DNA of 64,000 bases from Mactra quadrangularis (GCA_025267735.1 CM046295.1:11109167-11173166), one strand, 5' to 3'; counted from the stretch's first letter, positions 24,188 through 36,400 are shown. The notes: generated by a model not told the origin, from the letters alone. Numbers and translations: made by a program.

Positions 24188-24285
24188 CCGGAAATATGTG
24201 TAATCGTTTTAAAATATTTAAGCCAATCAAATTGCAATAAAGACATTATGACGTCACACAAAGTTTACAGAGTTCTGTTTAAAAA
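24188..24285 (+). promoter_or_regulatory. Promoter of PAN-like gene 1
   Basis: In order: CCGGAAATAT (24188, ETS-like), CCAAT (24223-24227), TGACGTCA (24249-24256, CRE/ATF palindrome) and TTTAAAAACC (TATA-like, from 24278). The same four elements at the same spacings precede the paralogue at 33279-33377: CCGGAA to CCAAT is 35 bases in both, and CCAAT to the TATA-like motif is 55 versus 56. The first ATG after it is at 24392. Motif identity is seen directly; function is inferred. Confidence 0.7.
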
Positions 24286-24391
24286 CCACCCAGTTTGTCG
24301 TAAAACGCCCGCGTCGCAGAAGAAAGTTCGAAGTGAAAACGTGAGTGTAAATAAGTTTGGTAACAAAATCTTTAATCTCGATCAAACCACG

Positions 24392-27300
24392 ATGATTTGC
24401 TTTAATATTTTTGTGCTAGTTTTCTTCCGCATTTTCACCGTCTCTGCGCAGACATGTGAGATTATTCCCTTTGTTAGTGAATTACTGAACAATGTGCCAT
24501 CAGAAGTTGTTCAGAAGTCGGCTGACGGTGTTCAGAATCTTCATCAATGTGCCCGGATGTGTACAGAATCAACAAAATGTCAGTCGTTCGCCTACGAGAG
24601 AGGACAGGCCACTTGTAGTATATATTACGTTGACAGTGTGGGGTCTTTGGGACTGTTGCCGACACCAGCCGTATATTACGCGGACAAAAGCAGCTGGCAA
24701 AAGGTAATTATGTTTTAAGTTATCTTAAGTTAGTTTTTTGTACTATGAGGAACTCTTTTTCGATATACCGACTGAAACTATTATATTAAGTTTTTTTTAT
24801 GAACTTGTTTACATTTTAAACACCGACGCTATATTGTTTACTGAGTCTAATTAGCTAAATATAGTCCGTTTTTTTCTCAACTGTCAAAGCTTGAATAATT
24901 TCACGGTGACTGAATGCATTGTTTTTATACTGGCGGCCTAATTGTTATTAAAAATTTCTTGACTAAAACATATCATACGGCATTAGAAGCTTTACTCAAT
25001 CATTATGTACACACTTTCGGAAACTCATGGGTGTATTACGACAATAATTTTAACAAACGCATTCACCGTAAAATTATTCATGTTTTGACAGTAGAAAAAA
25101 ACGAAAAATAACACTGTGGCAATACCACGTGACTGTGACATCACAAATGCTACGGTTTAAAGAAGAAAACAGTAAAAATTCTGACTCGACAAAGCGTTTT
25201 ATAAAGTGTAAGTCTTCTAATGCTTGTAATATTTACATATTTACCAACTCGAGGCTTAGCAAAAAAAGTGTATTCTGTCGGCTGCGCATCAAAACTCCTT
25301 TTTGTTACAATGTAATTGTTTTTAACGCCGTATCAAAACACTTTGTTTTTCAACGGCGTCCAGCGCACCTAACCTAGCTTTCCTGGAACCTTGTCTATAA
25401 CCAGTACTCACCAACCCTTCCACAAGACCGGAAACTTTTCCATATACCATGTTAATGGAGGAAAATTGACATTTTTGTCAAATTTTTAAGGAAGGGTATA
25501 ATCTCCCCGGATGGGATTCGAACCTTCGGGACACGAGATTTTAAATCCCGGCGTGCTACCAAATGCGCTATCGACCCGGGTTTTCATATCTCCAACTCCA
25601 GTTTTATACTTTTTGAGAGCATCCTTACAAGCGTAAATGAATAGTTGTATTTCATTAAACGGTCACAACTTGAATAATTACACGGTCACTGAATCTGTCA
25701 ATATTTAACTCTTTCGAACGGTTTTTCCCTAATATTTAAAATCGCCGCATATATAGTTATATCATCAATAACTAATATGGATCGGTGGCTAAATGGTTAA
25801 AAGAAGTTGAATAATAACACATTTAGTGACCGTGAAATTATTCAAATTGTGACAAGTTAAAAAATAGAACTATAATCGGTTACCAAGCACATTACCGTAC
25901 CGTATTTAATCTAATAATTTCCCTTCTTATATATACTCTTTTAAACGCCCCCGTTTGGATTTTATACTTATTTGAACACCCCCCCCCTGAAAAATGTAAG
26001 CCCCCGGAGATTTTACGGTAATACTTTTAGATTCCCTTTTGAAAATATTTGATATAAAAGTATGCATTTTGTTTAACCACTAATGTTAGTGACCGTGAAA
26101 TTATTCAAATTGTGACAAGTTAAAAATTAGAACTATTTTTTGCGCAAGTTTCGGTTTCTGCAAGAGAGAGGCTGAGAACAGCCATTTGTGATATTTAAAA
26201 CACCTTATTATTTAAATAAAAAATTCATTATTTAAAACTGAATTCATTTTACATCTCGTGTGTGCATTTAACAGGCACGTGTCGTTTTCTGAGCTCACTC
26301 GGTGAAATAATATACTATCTTACACCAAATTTGACAAATATCTTTCTAAATATTTTCAGGGTCCATGTGTAAACCATAACTGTGCACCAGAAGAACTTTG
26401 CCTTCCAGTACCAACTGGATTTATATGCAGACGAAAAAGTAAGTTGTGATATGAATTGAGTTGCTACCTATGACGCACAAAGCTGACTTTACATAACATT
26501 GTGAATGAAAAACATAAAAAATCTCGATTATCCGAAATCTGATCGAACGAATATCATGGATTATCCGAAACCATCGGCCGGTCCCGAACATTTTGCTATA
26601 TAAAATATAATAAAAAAGTATAATAAAAGTATATTAAGTATAATAAAAACATACATGTATCTTGATAAAGTAAATGAATCTGAATGTGTCATTAAGTTGC
26701 TATAATATAGTTTTTAAACAATTAAATCTTCATTTCGCCATTTTCTGCTCCATTTTGCCAAGAATTCTTAATTGCGTAAGTTTCAATATGTAGTCATCGT
26801 TTGTAAAAATGACGTAAAATATTACGTCATTGGTCTGTAATCTTTATAATTAGATGCTCATTCTATAAATAGCAGACGATAATATCAGATAAAGACCGTT
26901 TGTATACAGAATGAGTAGATGTTTGAATATGCGTCTGGTAATATTGATAAAATGACATAGTTCCTGATGTTTTTCAAAGTCTTAGGCATAGTTTTTTTTT
27001 CATTAACTTTACAAGGTAGTTTCAATCGTAAAAAAGAATTGTCGTTATGTTTATTATCTAGGAGCACTCACAGCTTTTGCAGGGCCTCGGTCCTTTTCGG
27101 GCGTTTTGCGTATTCGATTTGGATAGTTTGGGTGATCACTCGATTGGATATTCTGAAAATGTAGGATTTTAAATTGTAACTTTCCTAACTACTATTATAC
27201 AACTGAAATATAATTCAATTGTATGAATGTAAAAACAGCTCACATTTAAAGTAAAGATAATTTTGAATGGCACGGTTAATATATAATATACATGTATATT

Positions 27301-27599
27301 GTTATTCTATTTTAGATACGAAGTGTTTCACAATGTTTCAACCTCCAGAATGTTTCGAAGAGTTTGAAGGATATGGTATGTTTGCAGGGGAGGAAATTGC
27401 ATATGAAAAACAGAAATCGCTGCATATTTGCGTCCATTTTTGTTTGACCCAGAACCCTGCCTACAAAGCTTTGACTTACGACGAATCAAACAACTGTAAC
27501 TGTTACATAGAATCCGTACTGGGGTATGAGTTAAGCATTGAACCATTAGCTCTACCTGTTCAAATGATGAAAATATCCATCTATGATAGAATTGTTTAA
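24392..27599 (+). CDS. Small secreted cysteine-rich PAN/WSC-like protein 1
   Basis: Three exons: 24392-24703, 26360-26438, 27316-27599, with GT/AG borders and continuous phase. They give 224 residues ending in TAA. Residues 1-~24 are a signal peptide (MICFNIFVLVFF ... VSA before QTCE). Exon 1 then encodes a PAN/apple-like segment (LHQCARMCTESTKCQSFAY, ATCSIYY). The 79-nt exon 2 encodes a C..NHNC.PEELCLPVP.GFICRRK linker with EGF-like spacing. Exon 3 encodes a second cysteine-rich segment with WSC-like features (ICVHFCLTQNPAYKALTY, NCNCY) and ends in IYDRIV. Such domains bind carbohydrate or protein; I infer secretion, not a ligand. The upstream open frame from 24176 precedes the TATA-like motif, so 24392 is preferred. 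Its paralogue is 33463-38409. Confidence 0.8.
24866..25108. mobile_element. MITE family E, intron 1 of PAN-like gene 1
   Basis: Nearly collinear with 21497-21713, including TCAAAGCTTGAATAATTTCACGG, GGCCTAATTGTTATTAAAAAT and TTTCGGAAACTCATGG. Small ORFs in both copies come from the shared element. Confidence 0.65.
25324..25581 (-). mobile_element. SINE-B copy in intron 1 of PAN-like gene 1
   Basis: ACGCCGTATCAAAACAC, GTCCAGCGCACCTAACCTAGC, ACAAGACCGGAAAC and GGATGGGATTCGAACC read as a minus-strand family copy. Confidence 0.7.
25658..25869. mobile_element. MITE family E variant
   Basis: CACAACTTGAATAATTACACGGTCACTG at the left faces CAGTGACCGT-type sequence at the right (TTTAGTGACCGTGAAATTATTCAAATTGTGAC). 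The interior is unrelated to the 21.5 and 24.9 kb copies. A lone right end is repeated at 26085-26135. Confidence 0.6.
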
Positions 27600-27944
27600 G
27601 ATATAGTTGTTTAAGTTTGACCTCGATCTGACCTTTCATATTTGCATCTTATAATAATCTACACATATCCCGACGAAATTCAATACCTCACATATTCTAC
27701 ACTTCGGCAATTAACGTATTCAAAATGAGCAATCGATTGACAGCTATTGTTAATAGAATTATGTTTATGTGATAAATTTCAACACATAATCCTCTCGGCC
27801 ACGATGTAATATACATTCATTGCACGCTTTGATATATTGTAAAAATTAATCCCTGTGTAATAATTACAGTCGAGCTTTGACGATATACTCCGATATCGGT
27901 ATCGAGCATTAATACAACATTCGTATTCAATGTAATGAACATTC
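27600..27944. other. 3' flank of PAN-like gene 1
   Basis: I see no canonical AATAAA in the first 300 bases after the stop. The 3' end of the transcript is therefore undefined. No other feature is recognised. Confidence 0.4.
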
Positions 27945-28815
27945 TTGCATTAAGGATCTATCATTTGTTGAAATTGAAAAAATCTATCAAATGGGTGGGG
28001 TAACTAATTATATCAAAATATCCATAAATTCTAAATAATTTTAATTTATTTTGTAAGTGATGCATTAAGTGTATAGATGAGACAGTGAAAATATAAAGAA
28101 CTCAACAAATAAGACATTTAGAAAGAAACGAAAACATTTATCCTAACCTTGAAATGGCCTTACGAACGTCGGTCCAAACACATATTTTAAGTCCTTTTTT
28201 CATAATTCCAAAAGATGTAATAGAATGCCCATATAACATTTTACAATGTCCTAGGGTGAATCACACAAAAAGTGTTTCCAAAATGTAAATTTGATAATTG
28301 ATCACAACACTCTTCACACATGATTTTATTTTCAATTTCACACAGGAACCCGATAAATTTTTCCTTCTTATTACACACATAGAACATACAATATGAGTAG
28401 AAAATTGCACTGGGAACTTGTGTGTAAACTGTAATTTACAACGTGTAATGTTTGTGTTTAGATGAATTATCAAATTTACATTTAGGAAATATTTTTTGTG
28501 TAATTTACCCTAAGACATTGTAACATGTTACATGGACAACCTATATCAACATTTGGATTTATGAAAAAATAACTTTAAATATGTGTTTGGATTGACGTTC
28601 GGAAGGCTATTCTAAGGTGAAGTTAAATGTTTTCATTTCTTTCTAAATATCTTATTTGTTGATTTTTTTTAATTTTTGCTATCACTTCTATACATTTAAT
28701 GCATCACTTACAAAATATATCAAAATTATTTTAGAATTAATGGATATTTTAATAGTTTAGTCACCACACCCACTTCATAGATTTTTTTTTCAATTTCAAA
28801 TCCCGATACACCCTT
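27945..28815. mobile_element. Fold-back element, ~870 bp
   Basis: The two halves are imperfect reverse complements about a centre near 28385. CCTTACGAACGTCGGTCCAAACACATATTT (28151 on) mirrors AAATATGTGTTTGGATTGACGTTCGGAAGG (28578 on). GACATTTAGAAAGAAACGAAAACAT mirrors ATGTTTTCATTTCTTTCTAAATATC, and the outer AAATTGAAAAAATCTAT segments also pair. No coding frame; a fold-back MITE is the simplest reading. Confidence 0.7.
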
Positions 28816-29395
28816 AAGATCAGATAGGAGTCAAACTTTAAGCATTATACATGTATACAATCCTTACCTAACAACTATGTTTTATGGCAGTTGAAAAATT
28901 ATAGAAATTGTTTCACTAATTTATAGTATTTCTAAACATTTTACCACGTTATATATCTAAATAATGTCAACGTAGACTTTTTGTGGACATATTTAAAATT
29001 ACTCTATTTGCATGTGCAAGGGAGGTAATAATTAAATCCAGTTAACAATGTTTGTATCAAAATTCCAGTTATATAATAAATCTAATCCAAACAAAATTAT
29101 TTACATATTGTTATAAAATGAAAAATATCATGTTTTGTGAGCTTTGTTCATACTTTTAGAAAATTATTTTTGATTGTGTATAACATTGGGGACTGTATAC
29201 CTTAAAGAGACTTGCTCTCTGTTATTGTTTTTTTTGTTTATATTTTAAAATTATCAGAGTTTATTTAACTTGTAAATCTAACAAAATACTTGTCTTTTAA
29301 AAAACAGGAGGAATGAATATAATAGAGTTAATTCTATTAATATCTTATATATAAAAACAAGTGAGTAATATCTACACTCTAATCTACTGAGCCAC

Positions 29396-29582
29396 ACGCA
29401 GAGGCGGATCCTGGATTTTTTTCTGGGGGGGGGTCCGAACTTTTCTAGGGGGGTCCAAACTTTTCTAGGGGGGGGGTCCAAACTTTCGAACTACAGTCAA
29501 GAAATACACTAATGGGCAAGTACATTTTCCAAACTATTGGGGGTTCGGACCCCCTGACCCCCCGCTGGATCCACCTATGACA
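29396..29582 (-). mobile_element. hAT-like MITE G, short copy
   Basis: CAGAGGCGGATCCTGGA at the left and GCTGGATCCACCTATG at the right are ends of the widespread GGCGGATCC-type element. The interior is G-rich (GGGGGGGTCCGAAC repeats) and collapses the unit to about 187 bp. Compare the longer copy at 55281-55560. Confidence 0.65.
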
Positions 29583-29699
29583 CGTATTGAACAATTAATT
29601 TTGTTGTCATACAAATAAATACTTTGAAACTATACCATAATATTGCGGACTTACGAGCTTCCACCCCATAACTGTTGAGTTCAAAAAAAATAAGTACAA

Positions 29700-29957
29700 T
29701 AAAAAGTCATATTTAAAAAATTGATTAATGTTTGTTTGGTATTTAGTGTATTTCTTGCCTGTTTAAGTTATTTTAAGTTGCAAAAAGTAAATTTTCTCGG
29801 TGCCTAACATAGATTTAATAGTTATGTAGTTTTTATTATCAATATGTTGCATTTTTTCTACAAAATGTGTATAATGTGGTTGTGGTTCGAGGTTCGAAAC
29901 CCCCCTAGAAAAGTTCGGATCCCCCCCCCCTAGAAAATAATCCTGGATCCGCCCCTG
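29700..29957 (+). mobile_element. hAT-like MITE G, truncated copy
   Basis: TTAGTGTATTTCTTGCCTG through TTCTCGGTGCCTAACATAG and AAAATGTGTATAATGTGG to ATCCTGGATCCGCCCCTG matches the 3' three-quarters of the copy at 55281-55560. The left inverted end is missing. Confidence 0.65.
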
Positions 29958-29959
29958 TA

Positions 29960-30125
29960 GATTAATCACTTTTGAGTTCGCTTCCTGGTCCCCCAGTACT
30001 GAGTTAGCAGGATCAAGTGTTTTCCCAAGGAAACAAATGATTATGTTTTGGATGGGATTGTAACAGACGCGGAGCTGACGATCCATTGATTACCAGTCCA
30101 GTGTCTTAAACACTCTTCTAGGCCC
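29960..30125 (+). mobile_element. SINE-D fragment
   Basis: CTTCCTGGTCCCCCAGTACTGAGTTAGCAGGAT, CCAAGGAAACAAA, TGGATGGGATTGTAACAGACGCGGAGCTG are family blocks. Other members: 41690-42255, 53070-53215, 56255-56430 and 62855-63150. Confidence 0.5.
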
Positions 30126-30440
30126 GCTCCTATCTAATAAAGAGTTAATTTGTATTAAAGGTCACATATTATTTAAATTTGTCCTCACAAGGCGTGAATA
30201 TTTATATCCATAGTTAATTAACACAAAGTAATTGGTCAATATAAGTGGAATGTGTTCTTGTGCCACTTGAACTCAATTCATGGGTGACAGTCATAGTAAT
30301 GAACTACATGTATGTAGTTTCTAGTAAAATGTTCTGGTGACTGGTATTCAACTCATAAATTATTAAAATGTATAATAAAACGGATGTTCAATTAAAAAAT
30401 CTAGAAAACGTATTATAACTAATGATTTGTCAATACTCTA

Positions 30441-30812
30441 CAGTACCCGCCAAAAGTATGGAGACAATTTCAGATTGAAGGCCTTTTGAATAATTTTTAG
30501 CTAAAATTTCATAACTGTTTATTTTGAAATGCTTTGTAGTTTTGCATTATTTTTGGTGATCATTATTGTTATAACTGAGACTTAAAAAATAGCATAAAAA
30601 CTTTGCTATGGAAAATTATTACAATAAACATGGTTTGGAGGCTTTACGATGTCAGATGCTGAATCTTATAGTGCTGCATTCAAGAAATTTGTTTCCATTT
30701 TATCACAAAACCATACTTAAATGTATTAAATAAATGATTCTACAAAACATAATCATTAAAATTCAAGAATTGTACTTATTTTCTTTTGTTTCCAAACTTG
30801 CGGTGGGTCCTG
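30441..30812. mobile_element. Tc1/mariner-like MITE, ~372 bp
   Basis: CAGTACCCGCCAAAAGTATGGAGAC at the left and GTTTCCAAACTTGCGGTGGGTCCTG at the right are imperfect inverted ends of about 25 bases, each flanked by TA. CAGT-type ends with TA fit Tc1/mariner. The interior lacks a transposase. Confidence 0.75.
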
Positions 30813-31085
30813 TATCATGTTGAACAAAATACATATTGATTATGTACAGTGAATTCCATGTGAAATAATATAGGATACGTGGTAAAGCGACTCGCTAAGA
30901 TATTTGGTTATTTTTCTTATTTTCAATTACCAATCTGTGTCTGTAATTGTGTTTAGATAATGTTATTTGAATATTTAAAGGCAAATCGACCCATAGATAA
31001 TTGGAAATATGAAATAACAGTCACTTAAAGCACAAAAAGCATCAATACAGTAACTAAATTAATATATTCTTCTTGTTATTCTTCC

Positions 31086-31357
31086 CGGTAAGAGCTGGGA
31101 TCTGACAGATCGTATTTAGCTCTGCGAGACTGAGCATGCGCAATGGCCAAACGTCTCCAAAATGTGATAAGTTTAAAATATAGTTTAGAATTATTTACAC
31201 TGTAGTCAATTTGATATTTTTGTCAGATCACTCCGGCAGGAGAGACCTGAAGGCTTCCAATGTTGGCGCTGAAACAACTGATGATGGAAGGTTGTTCCAT
31301 TCTTTAGCTGTCCTAGGGAAGAATGAGTTGGCAAATCTGTTGTCTCTAATGCGTTCT
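31086..31357 (-). pseudogene. LINE fragment: reverse-transcriptase ORF C-terminus and 3' part
   Basis: On the minus strand 31357-31228 reads ERIRDNRFANSFFPRTAKEW, then NNLPSSVV, APTLEAFRSLLPE and stop. This is the familiar C-terminal end of CR1/Jockey-type LINE ORF2 proteins. Downstream about 140 bp may be 3' UTR. The rest of the element is absent, so it is a 5'-truncated dead copy. Confidence 0.7.
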
Positions 31358-31496
31358 TATACATAAAATTACAATCTTTTACATATGTTTATCAATTTGC
31401 ACTCAAATTGTGATTATCAAAACAACCCTATACTAGCTACATTCAAAATGTTTCTAAAATACATTGTCATCAAAAAAAAAATTTACACTTAGAATG

Positions 31497-31681
31497 TGAC
31501 GCTTTTCACAAAAATTCTTACGAAAAAAAATCTTAGTAAGTCAAAAGCAAGAAACATTTATAATCATCCTCGGTAACCCAGGGTATTACGTCAACGATAG
31601 TATGTCTTTAAACTGTTTATGATATGAAATTGACATACGATAACTTTTTTTGTAAGATTTTTTGTAAAAAGGAGCCCACTA
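31497..31681. mobile_element. MITE family F, second copy
   Basis: GACGCTTTTCACAAAAATTCTTACG at the left and TTTTGTAAAAAGGAGCCC at the right, with an inner GTCAAAAGC/GACATACG pair as in 22321-22560. Confidence 0.55.
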
Positions 31682-31689
31682 TAGTTTTC

Positions 31690-32020
31690 ATTCATAATTA
31701 CTATTTCAGCTGTGTATATACATGTAAGAATATTTATTATAAATTGCAACATTTAAAACGGGAGCAGCTATGATACTTTATACAGTTGTAATTGTTATAC
31801 ATGTATATGCGTCTAAAAATATGTTGTTGTTTTTTCAAGAATTGGTTATGCTTAAAAAACAAATCGAACATTTACGGAAATGTAAAGGTAATAGTTATTA
31901 GGACTGTGGATAGTTGAGCAAGTGGCGATCCGATCCCAACCACGATTCGTATGTAGCCATTCACGAATCGAATCACGAATCACATGTTAATGGAAAAGCT
32001 TAATTATGGATGGCACTATA
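31690..32020. mobile_element. Mariner-like MITE M1 with an internal insertion
   Basis: CATTCATAATTACTATTTCAGCTG and TAATTATGGATGGCACTATA are family ends. About 108 bases (near 31896-32003) split the right inverted end; this insert contains the short palindromic CACGAATCG/AATCACGAATCAC sequence. Confidence 0.55.
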
Positions 32021-33271
32021 TGGGTCAGAAAAGTTAATATTTTAACTTACAGCTGTGAAATGCGTAGCTTTAAGTTATTATTCACTGACAGACAACACGG
32101 TTGATCAATCAGGCTTTTGAATATTTCATACGTCTTTTAATAACATGAAGTACGAATGGCCGTTGGTACCAAGGGAATTAATATCCATGACAACGATACA
32201 CAAAGCTGGTTTTGTTCTTTTTTAAAGGATATTAAGTTTCAGCTAACGCATAACTCCACATAAATTTCAAAGAGCATATTTTATTGTTTAATAAAGAATA
32301 TTCGTCGATTTTTGCGCAAGATCGATTTTTATTTCATCGAGTTAGCTCAGCACAAAACATATTTTCACAAGTGACGTAGTCAAAAAATGAAAACATCAAT
32401 TTATGAGTTCAAACGTTGAAAGAAATAAGAGCTTTTTCTAAAATTTACATATATTCTGTTTGCTTTATGTTTTTGCCTGTAGTCAGTCATTGATTTGATA
32501 ACACAAATATAACAAAACGACATTAAATTTTATTATCAAAGATGACATCATTTATCCTTTATCATGACGTTATTTCGACTTAACATTGTATGTAAATAGT
32601 ATTAGTTATAAAGTTTTTTGATGGTGTATATGGGTCCTTCTAACCCGGTGTATAACGTTATTCTTTAAAGAGCAGGACATCATTATGTCTTATTTGCTCA
32701 TTATTGTCAAGAATACAAAGAAAAACACTTGAACCGATGAACAAAATGGCGGACCTTAGACAAAAGATTATGTTGAATTATTATGAGAGGCTACCCGAGG
32801 GGACACGGTGTATATGAACTCAAAGGCGGTGTATATGGATTTACTCGTGGACTCGATCAGCCAATCAAAAGAAGGCAAATTTTTGTGAAGTATTATAAGA
32901 TTTTTTATATTCTTAAACACATTTTTCATTAAATCTTACATACACGAAATATTCATCTTAATACATGGAATTTAAGGACTTAATATTTCGTCAGGCGTTG
33001 TGAAAATGCGCAGTTTTGTTTTTATAAAGCGTTCGCGTTCCACTTCAATAAACTATTCTAAACGCTTTGTGAATTCAAAATAACGATTTTGTAAAATGAA
33101 ACATGAATTATTTAAAACACACGTTTTACTTTTCCCAATAGAATTACGCCTGAATAAAATTCTGAATAATTTTAATAGCTTTAATATGCTGCGATGAGGC
33201 TAATTCACGTAATATGACGAAAATATGACGAAACTTTCAGAATTAGAATCGACTAATAAAACAGTCCAAAA
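32021..33271. other. Intergenic, nothing recognised
   Basis: AT-rich DNA upstream of PAN-like gene 2, without transposon ends, tRNA-like motifs or phase-keeping exons that I could identify. Confidence 0.45.
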
Positions 33272-33377
33272 CCGGAATCCGGAAAATAACGCAATCATCC
33301 GAATGAAATTCAACCAATGGGTGATCTTCCCTAGAATTCAATGACGTCATACCTAGTAACAAAGTTGTGTTTAAAAA
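33272..33377 (+). promoter_or_regulatory. Promoter of PAN-like gene 2
   Basis: Two CCGGAA motifs (33272 and 33279), CCAAT at 33314-33318, TGACGTCA at 33342-33349 and TTTAAAAACC from 33370 repeat the promoter arrangement of PAN-like gene 1. The sequence between the motifs has diverged, which suggests selection on the motifs or recent common descent of the block. Confidence 0.7.
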
Positions 33378-33462
33378 CCGCCCTGTTTTCCGAGACCGTA
33401 CTCTGCGCGCTAAGCCTAGACAAACGAAGTTGACATAGTGTTAATTCAACTGAGGTTTTGTG

Positions 33463-36400
33463 ATGGCGTTTGATAAGTATAATTTGAGCTTTACAAACAT
33501 GATTTGTTTGGATTTTTTTGTTTTAATGTCAATCTGCGTTTCGATGGTACTTTCACAGACGTGTGAGGTAATGCTCATTAATCCATCCTTACTGAACCAT
33601 TTACCGAGCGACACAGTTCAACAATCTGCCACTATTGCAGATGATCTTCACAATTGTGCTCGATTTTGTTCATCGACAAGTCAATGCATGTCGTTCAGCT
33701 ACATAAGGGCGGACTCTACGTGTAATGTGTATTACGTGGATAGCTCAGGATCACTCGGATCGACTCCTACACCGGGAGTATACTACTCCGACAAGAACGT
33801 TTGGGATAAGGTAAGATGTGTGTCGTTTGGTTTGTATTGTTTGTTTTTCTTGGGTTTAACGCCGTAGCAACACATTGGTTATATAACGGTGGTCAGTCAA
33901 CTTACTCACTCCTCCTGGAAAGTCTAAATCTCTGGATTTAGCTGTTAACCAACTACTAAGCACATACTTTCGTCAGAAACCGACAACTGTCCTACATAAA
34001 AATCATTGATAGGAGGGGAATGGTGGTAGAAAAAATTTCATGACTAAGCTCCACGGAAGTTTGCCCCGCCCAGGAATCGAACCCACGACCACTCAATCAG
34101 TAAACTTGCGGGCTACAAACTGAGCTAGCCGGGCGGCTGTGTGTCGTTTGGTTTCTTTATTCAATTTGTTATCTGCAGCCATATTTTCCTATAAGCGACT
34201 TTAGTCAGTTATTTCCCCTTGTATACTCTTCAAAATAGGTAGGTCCAATTAGTTGGATCATTCGGATTTTACCCTTACTTTTAAATGTCAATTTGCAAAA
34301 ATTAATCTTTAATAACTTTTTTGTATATCATTTAATTTGATTGAAATTCAAGCTAAGTATTTATTTTTAGTTAAAGAACTATCTAGATTCAATCACTTCT
34401 GTTAATATCTTCATTAAAAAAAACATACTTGATGAAATATTTTGTTACCCTTACCAAGGAATTCAATGATAAAATCTGAGGATTCCAACTGTAAGGACCT
34501 ATTTACCAATTGGATTGCTTCAGATTTTATCAGGGAAAGATAACTGACTAAAGTTCCTAATTATATATCAATATATGTAATTCCATTATCGTACAAATGT
34601 TGACAAAAAAATTCAATTTTTTAATTGAATAGAAAAGACGTGCCTTTTGTAAGACGGTTCCGCTATAAATATTGCTGGTTTAAATACTTTTTTTCACATA
34701 TTCAGTCTGAAAGGACAACACTGCATTTAAAACACACGAAGTTATGGCAAGGATGTCAGTACAAGACAAAGGGCGTGCTGCTTGCACAAGATGAATATAC
34801 CCGCTATTAAAATTCGAAGTTGCAGACATCATGCCATGGCTTGTAATTAATAACAAATGCATGAAGTACATTCAAATAGATAAACAATCATTGTCAACTA
34901 ATCAAAAAGATCAGACAGTAAATTAAAAAATACATCTGATAATCATAGAGATATTACCCGAAAAATAATTGCGGAGTTAGAAAAGTTGTTAAGTTTATGT
35001 AGACCTATAAACTTTTATTATATTGATGTCTACCTTTTCAGGGGTCGTGTGTGAATCATGATTGCGGACCGGAAGAAGCGTGTCTACCCGTTCCATCTGG
35101 TTTCATTTGCAGACGTAAACGTAAGTAGGATCTGCAAAGGCAATTTGGAACACCTCTAATATTCGTTGAATGATTAATCTCGGTAGGATTCAAGAGGGAC
35201 CACTAAATATTAGGAGTTTGATAAATACGCGAGGCGAAACACAGGCGAAGCACTTAACCGTTATACCAAATAGGTGGTATCGCTTTCACACAAGGCTTTG
35301 TAGAAAACAATGTTTTGTTTGTTAAATGTCATACTCGTACTCCGAGGTTATCAAGATCGCACGTATCGAGAATCTTACAAGGCTCTGGGAACGAGAATGG
35401 TTAAATGTGTGACTAGATATTGTTCAGCAATATCATTTCCCAAAAAAGGACCATGATGGACGACCGTCGATATTGATAAAATTTCAATATAATTTTTATA
35501 TCTAACCAATTGAGCTCAGAAAACATATTTTCAAGTGCACGTGACACTATTATTTTCTGAGCTCACAACTTGAAATAATTTTTACCCAAACGGTCCCTAA
35601 GCGGGTACGGGTTCGAATCCCAAACGGGGAGGTTATACCCTTCCAGGAAAAATTGACAATAATGTCGATTTTCTTTCTTTTGATTAGATAATATAAAGAA
35701 GTTTCGGCCTTGTGAAAATCAGCGGGTATGCGCCATTGACATTAAGATAAAATATTTAAATGATATTATACCCTCCTCCCATGCCCTCCCAGCCATCCCC
35801 CTCCCAAGGCCAGCTCCTCTCCCAGGGCCGGGCCCCTCCCAGGGCTCCCTAGGGGCAGCCCCACCAGGACCATCCCCCAGGAACCAACCGTTCCCAAGGA
35901 TTTGTCCCTGGTAATAGGGGAAAATGCCTTTTCCGCATTGTCCCAAACAAATGGACTAGCTATCCTCAATTCTTTTCCTGAAAGGATTGAGGACATCAGG
36001 GGAGCAGAACTCCCCCAGCAAGGGGGGGGGGAAAACACTCAACCCTTCTTTTCCCACCAAAGGGAACTGATATTCAACTCGAGAGAGCCGAACACAATAA
36101 ACCGCTTTAAGTCCGTAGATAACAGAGTTAAATCGATTCGAAAAGCAGATCCCTTTTGAAAGGGAGACTACTCTTCCAAAATTGTCCCTACAAGGGACTG
36201 GGTATTCAACTAAAAAGAGTCAAATACAAAAAATGTGCATCAGTACCGTTAACAACGGAACCAACGCACTTGGGCTTACACCGAATAACAACATGACTAC
36301 TTCCACCCTTATACACAATATTAATGACAATAAATTGGCTTGTAGCAAAAGCACACGTCTAAAGTTTTAAACATGTCTAGTAAATAAAAACGAACCCTTT

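Noticed and set aside
24176..24391. Upstream extension of the PAN-like gene 1 frame by 72 codons
   Set aside because: It overlaps the CCAAT/CRE/TATA-like promoter block, and the paralogue and signal peptide support the start at 24392.
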